Positions 9,752-18,745 are shown, numbered from the stretch's first letter. The stretch is DNA of 64,000 nucleotides from Hymenobacter crusticola (GCF_002154225.1 NZ_MTSE01000002.1:558001-622000), one strand, 5' to 3'. Notes: generated by a model not told the origin, from the sequence alone. Made by a program: numbers and translations.

Positions 9752-9868
9752 TTGCACGATGTAGAGACGCAACACTTTGCGTCTCGCCGTTGCTGCTGAT
9801 GTTTTTCAGGCGTTTTAGCTAGGTCGTTCAACGGGAGACGCAAAGTATTGCGTCTCTACATCGTGCAA
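9752..9868. repeat. 34-base inverted repeat with nested palindromes
   Basis: The arms at 9752-9785 and 9835-9868 are reverse complements with one mismatch, separated by 49 bases. Each arm holds its own smaller palindrome (GAGACGCAA pairing with TTGCGTCTC around a 4-base loop). It lies between the GH144-type gene and the GH43-like gene. The form resembles a REP-type dispersed element rather than a simple terminator, because there is no T run. Confidence 0.8.
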
Positions 9869-9952
9869 CGAAGCGGTAGAGATGCTAGCTACGCTGACCT
9901 ACGGTTCGACAAACTCAGCATGACTGTTCCTTTATCCGCGACCATCCTACCC

Positions 9953-11707
9953 ATGCTCCGAACGCTCCTTCTCCTTCTTACTGTACTGAGTCTAGCCGCT
10001 CAGGCGCAGCCAACTTCCAGCCCCGGCCAGCGCACGTATTGCAACCCGCTGAATCTGGACTATGGCTACACGCCCATCCCAAACTTTGCGGAGGCCGGCA
10101 AGCACCGCGCTACCGCTGATCCGGTTATCACGCTCTACAAAGGGGATTATTACCTGTTCTCCACGAACCAATGGGGCTATTGGTGGAGTAAGGATCTGTA
10201 TAACTGGAAGTTCGTGTCGCGCTCTTTCCTAGAGCCGCAGCACAAAGTGTACGACGACCTGTGCGCGCCAGCAGTGTTCGTGCTCGGTGATACGCTGCTG
10301 GTCTACGGCTCGACGCAGGAAAAGAACTTCCCGATCTGGATGAGCACTAACCCAAAGAAAAACGAGTGGAAAAAGGCCGTCGACCCGTTCCAGGTTGGCG
10401 CTTGGGACCCTGACTTTTTCCTCGACACCGACGGTAAATTGTACCTCTACTGGGGCAGTTCCAACGTGTATCCGCTCTACGGCCAGCAAATCAGCCGCAA
10501 AAACTTCGCGCCGATTGGCGAACGAAAGGAGCTGTTCAAGCTGAACGACGCGCAGTTTGGCTGGCAGCGGTTCGGCGAATACCTCGACAATACCTTCCTC
10601 GACCCGTTTATGGAAGGCGCTTGGATGAACAAGTACAATGGCAAGTATTATCTCCAATACGGCGCGCCCGGCACCGAATTCAGCGGCTACGCCGACGGCG
10701 TGCAGGTGAGCGACAAGCCCTTAGGTCCGTTCACGCCGCAGCCGCATAATCCGTTTGCCTACAAGCCGGGCGGCTTTGCGCGCGGCGCGGGACACGGCAA
10801 TACCTTTCAGGATACGTGGGGCAACTGGTGGCACCTGTCTACGATGGTTATTGCGGTGAAGAACAATTTCGAGCGCCGCCTAGGTCTGTGGCCCGCGGGC
10901 TTCGACAAAGACGGCGTGCTGTACAGCAACACCGCTTTCGGCGACTACCCAACCTACCTGCCCACCGGCCCCGAAGATCACCTGAAAAGCCGCTTTGCCG
11001 GCTGGATGCTGCTGAACTACAACAAGCCCGTGCAAGTATCGTCCACGCTCGGCGGCTACGCGGCCAACCACGCCGTAGACGAAAACATCAAAACCTATTG
11101 GAGCGCCGCCACCGCCAACAAAGGTGAGTACCTGCAAACCGACCTAGGTAGCGTGTGCACCGTGCGCGCCATCCAGATCAACTACGCCGACCAGGACGCG
11201 CAGTTCCTGGGCAAGCAGCAGGGCACGTATCACCAGTACAAGCTCTACCAATCGAATGACGGCAAAACGTGGAAGGTGCTGGTGGATAAAAGTCAGAACC
11301 GCACCGACGTGCCCCACGACTACATTGAGCTGCCCGCGGGCGTGAAAACCCGCTACCTCAAGCTCGAAAACATCCACATGCCCACCGGCAAATTCGCCAT
11401 CAGCGGCTTGCGAGTATTTGGGCTAGGATCGGGCACCAAACCTAGCTCGGTGAAAGGCTTCGTGGTGTTGCGCACCGAGAAAGACAAGCGCAGTGCCTGG
11501 CTGCGGTGGTCGCCGACGGATGGGGCCTACGCCTACAACATCTACACCGGCATCGCGCCCGATAAGCTTTACAACTGCATCATGGTGCACGGCCAAAACG
11601 AGTACTACTTCAAAGGCATGGACAAAGACCGGCCGTATTACTTCACCATCGAATCCATCAACGAAAACGGCATCTCGCAACGCACGCCGGTGATGGAAGC
11701 AAAATAA
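9953..11707 (+). CDS. GH43-like glycosidase with discoidin (F5/8C) and Fn3-like domains
   Basis: This is a secreted protein of about 584 residues with signal peptide MLRTLLLLLTVLSLAAQAQ. The N-terminal five-bladed propeller resembles family GH43. Candidate catalytic residues are Asp56 (TADPVI), Asp152 or Asp154 (WDPDFF) and Glu221 (MEGAW). A discoidin-type carbohydrate-binding domain follows at about 365-490 (STLGGYAANHAVDENIKTYW) and a fibronectin-III-like domain ends the protein (about 495-580, AWLRWSPTDGAYAYNIYTG). I moved the start from an earlier possible ATG-less frame at 9848 to the ATG that opens the signal peptide; the longer version would run through the inverted repeat. GH43 enzymes usually cut arabinans or xylans, so activity in this locus is uncertain. 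Confidence 0.85.
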   Translation: MLRTLLLLLTVLSLAAQAQPTSSPGQRTYCNPLNLDYGYTPIPNFAEAGKHRATADPVITLYKGDYYLFSTNQWGYWWSKDLYNWKFVSRSFLEPQHKVYDDLCAPAVFVLGDTLLVYGSTQEKNFPIWMSTNPKKNEWKKAVDPFQVGAWDPDFFLDTDGKLYLYWGSSNVYPLYGQQISRKNFAPIGERKELFKLNDAQFGWQRFGEYLDNTFLDPFMEGAWMNKYNGKYYLQYGAPGTEFSGYADGVQVSDKPLGPFTPQPHNPFAYKPGGFARGAGHGNTFQDTWGNWWHLSTMVIAVKNNFERRLGLWPAGFDKDGVLYSNTAFGDYPTYLPTGPEDHLKSRFAGWMLLNYNKPVQVSSTLGGYAANHAVDENIKTYWSAATANKGEYLQTDLGSVCTVRAIQINYADQDAQFLGKQQGTYHQYKLYQSNDGKTWKVLVDKSQNRTDVPHDYIELPAGVKTRYLKLENIHMPTGKFAISGLRVFGLGSGTKPSSVKGFVVLRTEKDKRSAWLRWSPTDGAYAYNIYTGIAPDKLYNCIMVHGQNEYYFKGMDKDRPYYFTIESINENGISQRTPVMEAK

Positions 11708-11718
11708 AATCCGTTCTG

Positions 11719-11909
11719 CTGGGGCGCCTCGCCCCCAGCCCCCTCTCCGAAAAGGAGAGGGGGAGCCCGATGCAAGAAGGGAAAAGTGCTAGGTTTCCAG
11801 TTTTAAGTGATTTTTTCAACGCAATCTTCAGCCCTTCGCACTCAATACTTCAGACGAGTGGCTCCCCCTCTCCATTTCGGAGAGGGGGCCGGGGGGTAAG
11901 GCGCCCCAC
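11719..11909. repeat. C/G-rich inverted repeat pair
   Basis: Two arms, 11719-11767 and 11860-11909, are imperfect reverse complements over about 50 bases. Each contains a strong inner hairpin (CCCCCTCTCC pairing with GGAGAGGGGG around a 4-5 base loop). The pair fills the gap between the GH43-like gene and the GH3 gene and is probably transcribed. It could act as a terminator or mRNA-stability element, or be a copy of a dispersed repeat. Confidence 0.75.
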
Positions 11910-11943
11910 TAGAACGTCATACTTCAACCAATACCCCTTTTAC

Positions 11944-14247
11944 ATGAACTCAACTTTCCGCGCGGCCGTGCTGGCGCTGGGGCTCCTAGCAAGTCCGCAC
12001 CTACAGGCACAGAAGGCTGCCACGGCCACCACCGCCAACGACCCGAAAATGAATCAGTTCATTAATGAGCTGATGAAAAAGATGACGCTGGAAGAGAAAA
12101 TCGGCCAGCTGAATCTCGTGTCGGTAGGCTTCGACGTGACCGGCCCGGTAGTGAGCAAAGACGTAGACGCGAAGATCCGCAAGGGCCTCGTGGGCGGCGT
12201 GCTGAACACCTACACGCCCGTGGCGGCGCGCAAGCTCCAGGAAATGGCGGTGAAAGAATCGCGCCTGCACATTCCGCTCATCCTCGGCTACGACGTGATT
12301 CACGGACACCGTACCATCTTCCCGATTCCGCTGGGGCTGGCGGCTAGCTGGGACCTAGCCGCCATGGAGCGTAGCGCCCACATTGCCGGCCAGGAAGCCG
12401 CCGCCGACGGTGTTAACTGGGTGTACTCGCCCATGGTGGATATTGCCCGCGACCCGCGCTGGGGCCGCGTGGCCGAAGGCGCCGGCGAAGATCCCTACCT
12501 AGGTTCGCGCATCGCCGAGGCTATGGTGCGCGGCTACCAAGGCGCCGACCTCACCAACCCCGCCAACGTGATGGCCTGCCTGAAGCACTTCGCCCTCTAC
12601 GGCGCCGCCGAAGCCGGTCGTGACTACAACACCACCGACATGAGCCTCCAGCGCATGTACAACGAGTACCTGCCGCCCTACAAAGCGGCAGTCGAGGCCG
12701 GCGTGGGCTCAGTGATGAGCTCTTTCAACGACATCAACGGCGTGCCCGCCACCGGCAACAAGTGGCTCATGACCGATCTGCTCCGCAACCAATGGGGCTT
12801 CAAAGGCTTCGTGGCCACCGATTACACGGCCATCAACGAGCTGATTCCGCACGGCCTCGGCGACGAGAAGCAGGTGTCGGCCATTGCCCTCACGGCTGGC
12901 ATCGACATGGACATGGTGGGTGAGGTGTTTCTGAAGAACCTAGCCCAAAACCTGAAAGAAGGTACCGTGAAGCAAGCCGATATTGACCTAGCCTGCCGCC
13001 GCATCTTGGAAGGCAAGTACAAGCTAGGGCTGTTCAAAGATCCGTACCGAGGCGTGAGCGAGAAGCGCGCTAAGGCAACCCTGATGAAGCCGGAGTTCAT
13101 CGAAGCCGCCCGCGACGTGGCCCGCCGCAGCATGGTGCTCTTGAAGAACGACAAGAACACACTGCCGCTGAAGAAATCGGGCACCATTGCCGTGGTTGGG
13201 CCGCTGGCTGACCGCGCCCGCGACATGATCGGCAACTGGAGCGGCGCGGGTGAAGGCAAACAAGCCATATCCATCCTGCAAGGCCTGAAAAATGTGGCTG
13301 GCAACGGCGTGAAGTTCACCTACGCCCAAGGCGCCAACGTGACCGACGACGAGCAGATGATTGCGCGCCTCAACGCCCACGGCGGCGAGCTAGCCCTCGA
13401 CAAGCGCACCCCCGAAGCCATGATCCAAGAAGCGGTGCAAGCCGCCCAAGCGGCCGACGTGGTGGTGGCCGTGGTAGGGGAGTCGCAGGGCATGACCGGT
13501 GAAGCCGCCAGCCGCGCCGACATCAGTTTGCCCGGTCGCCAGCTCGATCTGCTGAAAGCATTGAAAAAGCTAGGTAAGCCGCTAGTCATTGTGCTCGTAA
13601 ACGGCCGTCCGCTGACCTTGCCCTGGGAAAACCAGAACGCCGACGCGATGCTCGAAACGTGGTTTGGCGGTACGCAAGCCGGCAACGCCGTGGCCGATGT
13701 GCTGTTTGGCAACTACAACCCCGCCGGCAAGCTCACCATGACCTTCCCGCAGGTGGTGGGCCAAGTGCCGATCTACTACAACCACCGCAACACCGGCCGT
13801 CCCTTCGCCGGCGAGCAGCTCGACAAATACAAGTCGCGCTACCTCGACGTAACCAACGACCCGCTGTATCCCTTTGGCTACGGCCTGAGCTACACCACGT
13901 TCAGCTACTCGAAGCCCGAGCTGAGCAAAGCCACCCTGCGCACCGGCGACACGCAAGAAGTACGCGTGACGGTGAAAAACACCGGCAACTACGACGGCGA
14001 AGAAGTCGCGCAGCTCTATATCCGCGATATGGTAGGTTCCATCACGCGGCCCGTGCAAGAGCTGAAAGGCTTCCAGAAAGTGATGTTGAAAAAAGGGGAG
14101 AGCCGCACGCTCACCTTCCGCCTCACCCCCGACGATCTTAAGTTCTACAACGCCGATCTGAAATTCGTGTCAGAGCCCGGCGCCTTCCAAGTGATGGTCG
14201 GCGGCAACTCGCGGGATGTGCAACAAGCTAGCTTCACGCTGGAATAA
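11944..14247 (+). CDS. bglX: GH3 beta-glucosidase, BglX type
   Basis: The product has 767 residues, matching the roughly 765 of periplasmic BglX. A signal peptide (residues 1-23) is followed by the GH3 N-terminal barrel (YSPMVDIARDPRWGRVAEG, CLKHFALYGAAEAGRDYN) with the nucleophile Asp293 in GFVATDY. Next come the GH3 C-terminal domain (GESQGMTGEAASRADISLPG) and a fibronectin-III-like tail. The start was set at the ATG before the signal peptide, because upstream codons translate the inverted repeat. BglX-type enzymes release glucose from beta-linked oligosaccharides. Here it would finish the work of the GH144-type enzyme. GH3 enzymes acting on beta-1,2-linked glucose are known in Bacteroides loci that also carry GH144. 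Confidence 0.93.
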   Translation: MNSTFRAAVLALGLLASPHLQAQKAATATTANDPKMNQFINELMKKMTLEEKIGQLNLVSVGFDVTGPVVSKDVDAKIRKGLVGGVLNTYTPVAARKLQEMAVKESRLHIPLILGYDVIHGHRTIFPIPLGLAASWDLAAMERSAHIAGQEAAADGVNWVYSPMVDIARDPRWGRVAEGAGEDPYLGSRIAEAMVRGYQGADLTNPANVMACLKHFALYGAAEAGRDYNTTDMSLQRMYNEYLPPYKAAVEAGVGSVMSSFNDINGVPATGNKWLMTDLLRNQWGFKGFVATDYTAINELIPHGLGDEKQVSAIALTAGIDMDMVGEVFLKNLAQNLKEGTVKQADIDLACRRILEGKYKLGLFKDPYRGVSEKRAKATLMKPEFIEAARDVARRSMVLLKNDKNTLPLKKSGTIAVVGPLADRARDMIGNWSGAGEGKQAISILQGLKNVAGNGVKFTYAQGANVTDDEQMIARLNAHGGELALDKRTPEAMIQEAVQAAQAADVVVAVVGESQGMTGEAASRADISLPGRQLDLLKALKKLGKPLVIVLVNGRPLTLPWENQNADAMLETWFGGTQAGNAVADVLFGNYNPAGKLTMTFPQVVGQVPIYYNHRNTGRPFAGEQLDKYKSRYLDVTNDPLYPFGYGLSYTTFSYSKPELSKATLRTGDTQEVRVTVKNTGNYDGEEVAQLYIRDMVGSITRPVQELKGFQKVMLKKGESRTLTFRLTPDDLKFYNADLKFVSEPGAFQVMVGGNSRDVQQASFTLE

Positions 14248-14273
14248 GAAGGCCTAGCTAGGTCTCATATGTA

Positions 14274-14312
14274 AAGAGCGGTCATGTCTGGGCATGGCCG
14301 CTCTTTTATTTT
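14274..14312 (+). terminator. Terminator after bglX
   Basis: A 13-base stem with one mismatch (AAGAGCGGTCATG with CATGGCCGCTCTT) and a 6-base loop leads into TTTTATTTT. It lies 27 bases after the bglX stop. Confidence 0.85.
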
Positions 14313-14318
14313 CTAGTA

Positions 14319-14375
14319 TAAGCAGTCGCCTGCCGGTCCGACGCCCTACGCGTCCGACCGGCAGGCGACTGCTTA
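14319..14375. repeat. Near-perfect 57-base hairpin between convergent genes
   Basis: The arms form a 25-base stem with a single mismatch around a 7-base loop (CCCTACG). It overlaps the stop codon of the minus-strand outer-membrane gene. It has no T tail on the plus strand, and bglX already has a separate terminator just before it. It may stop minus-strand transcription or be a mobile palindromic repeat. Confidence 0.8.
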
Positions 14376-16796
14376 CTTAATCCGGCCGGCTTCGGTATCC
14401 AAGGCGGATTTCCGCTCGCGGGGTGCGGCTACTTGCTTGTTGCCAAAGTTGTAAGTGAAGTTCAGGCGCACTTGGCGGGTTTCGCCGTAGCCATAGCTGC
14501 GCAGGTAAAAGCCCGCAAACTGACTTCGGCTGTTCCAGCGGCTCGTCAGAAAAATATCGGTGATACCTAGGCTCAGACTGCCAGCGTCCTTGAAAAACTT
14601 GCGGCTGAGGGCCGCGTCGAGTTGGCCGTTGCCGTGATTACGCTCGTTGGCCGAGGTAGCGGTGGGCGAATTGTAGTTACCTACCAGCTCGGCGTTCAGG
14701 CCCCAAAAAGGCAGTTGAAAGCTTTGTTGCAAGCTCATATTGCCCGCCAATGCCCGCAGCCGAAACTGCCGATTCGCATCGAAAGCAATCTGGTTGTCGA
14801 CGTAGTAAAGCGTGGCGCTGGCCGAAATATTCCACCACGTTGTCGGTGCGAAGGAGCGAGTGGCCGTCAGGCTGAGGTGGTGTTGGCGGCCCACGTTGCG
14901 CGGCGTCATGGCCACCTTATTGCTCTCCAGCGTGTCGTTGATGGAGGCGATGATGTCGCGGGTGCGGGTGTAGGCTAATGTAAGAGCTAGGTTGCCGGCA
15001 GTGGAATAATCGACGGCGAAGCGGTTGGCGTACTGGGGGCGCAGCAGCGGATTGCCCTGCCAGAAAGAAAGCTCATCGAGCAGTGTAATAAACGGGTTCA
15101 GGCTCTGGTAAGCGGGCCGGTCGAGGCGGCGGGCGTAGGAGAGGGAAAGGCGGCGTTGGTCGCTGAGCTTGTAGCCCGCCGAGAGGGCCGGAAACAAGTT
15201 GAGGTAGTCGCGCTTCACGGGCTGGGTGGGCGTGGTTTGTGCATCCGCGTAACGCAGTTGCCCCCGCGCCCGCGTGTTTTCCAGCCGCAGGCCGCCTTGC
15301 AGACGCACGCGGGCGCTAACGGCCACCTGGTAGTCGGCGTAGGCGGCGGCAATTTGCTCGTGGTATTCAAACCGGTTGGAGCGCTGCGCATCGAGTAGCT
15401 CAGCGGCGCCTTCCACCCGTAGGAAACGGTAGTTGTTATCCGATTGCACATCCGAAAACTTCGTCCCGACGCTCAGCTGCCCCCGACCTAAGCTATCCTG
15501 AAAATCGGCCTTGAACGCGTACAAATCAATGCCGGCTTGGGTAAGCGAGCGGTACAGGTTCTCGCTCAGCGTGGTGCCTTCCGGGCTGCGGTATACGTTG
15601 GGCTGCAAGTTGCGCGAGCCGCCATCAAAGTAGCCGTAGTCGGCGGCGGCGCTGAAGGTGCGGCCGGTGCTGTCCTGCCAGCGGTAGTTGAGGCTCGCAT
15701 TATAGCGGTTGGCGCGCTGAAAATAGTAGTCGTTGGTGGCGTAGAGAGTGCGCAGGAGTTGGCCGGTGGCCTCGGGCGAGATGCGCGTGATGGTGTGGGT
15801 AAGGCCAGGGCCAAAGCGCTGGTTGGTGCTCAGCGCCAACCCTAGGGTCTGGTGGTCGTCGAGCTGGTAGTCGGCGCCGAGCGTGGCGTTAACGTTGCTG
15901 CGCTTGTCGGTGTCGCGGGTGGGGCTGTCGTAGATGGTGTCGCGCTGCACCCGGTAGAGCGTGTAGCGGTAGGCGTAGTGGCCGATCTGGTGGTTGTAGG
16001 TGCCGTAAAGGTTCAGGCGGCCCCGGCGGTAGTTTAGGTTGAGGTCGGCGTTGGTTTTGGGGGTGTACCAGTGCGAAACGCCCACCGTAAAGGCGCCATT
16101 TAACCCTTCGGCCATGCCTTTCTTTGTACGGATGTTGATGAGCCCGGCCGTACCCGCCGCATCATACTGCACGCCAGGGTTGGCGAGCAGGTCGATGTTG
16201 CTGATGGCATTGGCCGGCAAGGTTTTCAGCAGAGCCACCAAGTCGGCACTTTCCAGGTACACCAGCTTGCCATCGAGCATGAGGCGCACGCCCTGCTTGC
16301 CGTTCAGCGAAACAACGTTGTCGCGACTGATAGCCACGCCGGGTGCCCGGCGCAGCAAGTCGTAGGCGGTTTGGCCCGCTGCGGTGGTGCTGCCGGCCAC
16401 GTTCACGCTGAGGTTGCCGTTTTCGGCCGTCACTAGATCTTGCTTGCCAAACACGCGCACTTCCCCTAGCTCGGCAGCCGACGCCGTGAGCACCAGCGTG
16501 CCCCAGTCGCGGCTAGCTAGGGTAAACGCTTCGGACTGATACGGCTGGTAGCCCACAAACCGCACCATGAGCTGATAGGCGCCCGGCGTGGCATAGTGCA
16601 GCACAAATTCGCCCGCGGCGTTGGTAAGCGTGCCCTGCACGGCCTGCTGGTCGGTGGTGCGCACCAAGGCCACCGTCACGAACTCCAAAGGCTGCTGTTG
16701 AGCATCCACTATCCGGCCACGTAGCGTCTGATCGGTTTGCGCCTGGGCGGCAAATTGAATCAGCAAGCACAAGAGCAAGGGTAAAAGATGCCGCAT
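14373..16796 (-). CDS. Outer-membrane beta-barrel family protein (TonB-dependent receptor-like)
   Basis: The product has 807 residues with a signal peptide (about 1-19, ending AAQAQ). A carboxypeptidase-regulatory-like domain follows (about 24-105, GRIVDAQQQPLEFVTVALV), then a plug-like region (about 115-225, ending ANPGVQYDAAGTAGLINIRT) and a barrel of the OMP_b-brl_3 class. This class is related to TonB-dependent receptors but lacks the SusC long insert and never pairs with SusD. No SusD is nearby, and the gene is convergent with the glycan locus. It probably imports or exports an unknown small ligand. The C terminus is LysX-rich and does not end in an aromatic residue, unlike the SusC proteins here. 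Confidence 0.88.
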   Translation of the reverse strand: MRHLLPLLLCLLIQFAAQAQTDQTLRGRIVDAQQQPLEFVTVALVRTTDQQAVQGTLTNAAGEFVLHYATPGAYQLMVRFVGYQPYQSEAFTLASRDWGTLVLTASAAELGEVRVFGKQDLVTAENGNLSVNVAGSTTAAGQTAYDLLRRAPGVAISRDNVVSLNGKQGVRLMLDGKLVYLESADLVALLKTLPANAISNIDLLANPGVQYDAAGTAGLINIRTKKGMAEGLNGAFTVGVSHWYTPKTNADLNLNYRRGRLNLYGTYNHQIGHYAYRYTLYRVQRDTIYDSPTRDTDKRSNVNATLGADYQLDDHQTLGLALSTNQRFGPGLTHTITRISPEATGQLLRTLYATNDYYFQRANRYNASLNYRWQDSTGRTFSAAADYGYFDGGSRNLQPNVYRSPEGTTLSENLYRSLTQAGIDLYAFKADFQDSLGRGQLSVGTKFSDVQSDNNYRFLRVEGAAELLDAQRSNRFEYHEQIAAAYADYQVAVSARVRLQGGLRLENTRARGQLRYADAQTTPTQPVKRDYLNLFPALSAGYKLSDQRRLSLSYARRLDRPAYQSLNPFITLLDELSFWQGNPLLRPQYANRFAVDYSTAGNLALTLAYTRTRDIIASINDTLESNKVAMTPRNVGRQHHLSLTATRSFAPTTWWNISASATLYYVDNQIAFDANRQFRLRALAGNMSLQQSFQLPFWGLNAELVGNYNSPTATSANERNHGNGQLDAALSRKFFKDAGSLSLGITDIFLTSRWNSRSQFAGFYLRSYGYGETRQVRLNFTYNFGNKQVAAPRERKSALDTEAGRIK

Positions 16797-16904
16797 AGAA
16801 GCTAGGTAGCTGGCGTGGATTGCGCCCCGGAGGTAAGCAGGAGCGAGTTGCCGCCAAAGATAGAAGCTCCGAAGTAGCGGAAACCAGCCTTTTTGCGGCG
16901 GGAG

Positions 16905-17627
16905 CTACCTAGCGAGGCTCCACAGCGCCGCAGCCACCACTGCCCCAACGAGCGTATTAAGCGAATTGACGGCATCATTCGAAAGCCAATGTTTGCGCTC
17001 CAGCGTGGCGCCCAGCACCGAATCGGCTAGGTTGCCCACCGTGCCCGCCAGCAACAGCCAGCCAAATGCGCTGCTCCACCCAAAACCTAGGCTATACACC
17101 ACGGCAATAACCACGCTGCCAGCTAGCCCCAGCAGGGTGCCTTCCACGCTGACTACGCCGTTCAAGCCGCGCGTGTCAGGCTTCAGGGTGAGAATGTTGT
17201 AGTAGCGCCGGCCGTACACGTTGCCTAGCTCCGACGCCATCGTGTCGGCGGTGGCCGAGGCAAAGCTGCCAGCTATCATCAGCTGGAACACCGTCGCGTA
17301 AGCGGGAAACAGCCAGCTCAACAAACCCAAGATGCCCGCCACGCCCCCATTGGCCAGCGCCTGACTGGCGGTGCGGCGGCCTTTGTTTTCCTCCGCTAGT
17401 CCAGCCCGGCGCTTCTCTTCTACCCGCCACCCCGAGGCCGCCGACCCGAGCAGGAAAAACAAGCCGAGCATAGCTAGCCCCGTGAAGCCCGCCCCTAGAA
17501 AGATCAGGACGCCCAGCACGCCGCCGGTGCAGGCGCCCGCCACCGTGAGCTTGCCCGCCCGCACGCTGTAGAGCATCCCGATACCCAGTATCAGCGCCAC
17601 CGCCCCGACTTGTAGAAGATTGTTCAT
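16905..17627 (-). CDS. DUF92 family membrane protein
   Basis: This is an integral membrane protein of 240 residues with about six hydrophobic segments. Conserved DUF92 (TIGR00297) blocks are visible: RRTASQALANGGVAG, SFASATADTMASELG and TVGNLADSVLGATLE. The plant and cyanobacterial relative VTE6 is a phytyl-phosphate kinase, so an isoprenoid-phosphate role is possible but unproven in Bacteroidota. It lies 29 bases after the small unknown gene upstream on the same strand, so the two may be co-transcribed. Confidence 0.88.
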   Translation of the reverse strand: MNNLLQVGAVALILGIGMLYSVRAGKLTVAGACTGGVLGVLIFLGAGFTGLAMLGLFFLLGSAASGWRVEEKRRAGLAEENKGRRTASQALANGGVAGILGLLSWLFPAYATVFQLMIAGSFASATADTMASELGNVYGRRYYNILTLKPDTRGLNGVVSVEGTLLGLAGSVVIAVVYSLGFGWSSAFGWLLLAGTVGNLADSVLGATLERKHWLSNDAVNSLNTLVGAVVAAALWSLAR

Positions 17628-17656
17628 CTGGCTCGACGAAAGGAGAGGAACACTAC

Positions 17657-18103
17657 CTAGGCTATGTCGGCGACTAGCAGCTTGGTCTTCGCCGCCACCG
17701 GCTCCGGCAAGCGCGTGCGCAAAAGCAGCGTCGCGATAGGCTCGGGAATGTCTTTGATCGTGAGCGGATCGGCGGGGCGGACTACCAAGTGATACTGCGG
17801 ATCGGGGTGTTTGTTCAGCAACGTCTTATCGAAGGAGAACAAACCCCGTTGGGCGTAGCGAATGGCGTTCTGGTAGTTTCGGCCGCTCTTTTCAGCATTG
17901 GCTTCTACCTGCACCAGCGCAGCAGAAGCGGTATCGGGCAGCGCCAGAAAATACTGGTAGAGTTGCAACAACGTCTCCTCGGAAGCAGCCACCGACTCGG
18001 GCAACACGCCGCCCCCGGAAGAAACGTGCAGCACGTGCCCGTCGCTGTCAACGGCAAACCAATCGATGTCAGAATCTTCTTGTTCTAGTTCGTCAATGCG
18101 CAT
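17657..18103 (-). CDS. Small protein of unknown function
   Basis: The product has 148 residues, is acidic at the N terminus, and has no signal peptide or membrane segment. It begins MRIDELEQEDSDIDWFAVD, and the middle is helix-rich. I do not recognise the family. The gene has normal GC-rich codon use and precedes the DUF92 gene by 29 bases on the same strand. The pattern of acidic N terminus plus VDSDGHVLHVSSGGG suggests a compact cytoplasmic protein, perhaps of an immunity or regulatory type, but this is speculation. Confidence 0.75.
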   Translation of the reverse strand: MRIDELEQEDSDIDWFAVDSDGHVLHVSSGGGVLPESVAASEETLLQLYQYFLALPDTASAALVQVEANAEKSGRNYQNAIRYAQRGLFSFDKTLLNKHPDPQYHLVVRPADPLTIKDIPEPIATLLLRTRLPEPVAAKTKLLVADIA

Positions 18104-18745
18104 AACAGCGGGTATGAGTAAGGGCCTGGTAGAAGTCGGTTCAAAGCTAGGGGGTTTGTGCTCAACTCATACGGTGCTGTCAAAGGGTTCGGACAGGTGG
18201 TGTACTTAGTGGCAGAAGATGAAGCTGGCGCATGACAAACAATGTTCTGTTTTTCTTATACTTGCAGCCAAGTAAGCCTACTAGTACTCCAATGGAAATC
18301 CGCTGAGTTGACCCGATGATTGCGTGCCAGCACTTCTTCTGCCCGAGCGGAAGAGGTTGGCAATCAACTTATCCGTTCGTTCATCGCGCAAGAACCACGC
18401 GTGATGGTCAACCGCAGAACTTATGTAATTCCAGTTGTCGGCAAGGCCGCGGGAGTATGCGTCAGGTGCCGTCTTTCTCGACAGGCATCCGCCAAACGCC
18501 TCATGCAGGCAGGCGTTCAAACCAACACCAGTACGAGAAAGCAATAACTGGAGCGAAGCGATTCGCTCCGGCAATTTCAGCCGACTGTTGTTGCTCCTAG
18601 GCTGCTTCCTCCCGTTGCTAGTCCATTAGCCATATCAAGCGCGCCAAGCGTGCTGCTTCGCCGTGTCGTTGCCGGCGTTTTCCCTAGGTCTGACGCTGCG
18701 TGCGCGCTAGGGGTACTCTATCGTTTACTTTTTACGCCTTACGCT
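18104..18745. other. 642-base region without a supported gene
   Basis: This stretch lies between the divergent small unknown gene and the ABC-F gene. Short open frames exist on both strands (for example minus 18281-18574 and plus 18320-18547), but they overlap each other and match nothing I recognise. A perfect 8-base hairpin (GGAGCGAA, GCGA loop, TTCGCTCC) is at 18550-18569. The region could carry a long leader for the ABC-F gene or the remains of a lost gene. Confidence 0.4.

Noticed and set aside
11770..11943. N-terminal extension of the GH3 beta-glucosidase
   Set aside because: It translates the inverted repeat, and a proper signal peptide begins at 11944.
18281..18574. Open frame on the minus strand as a gene
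   Set aside because: It overlaps equally long frames on the other strand, has no start context or recognisable motifs, and its composition is not coding-like.
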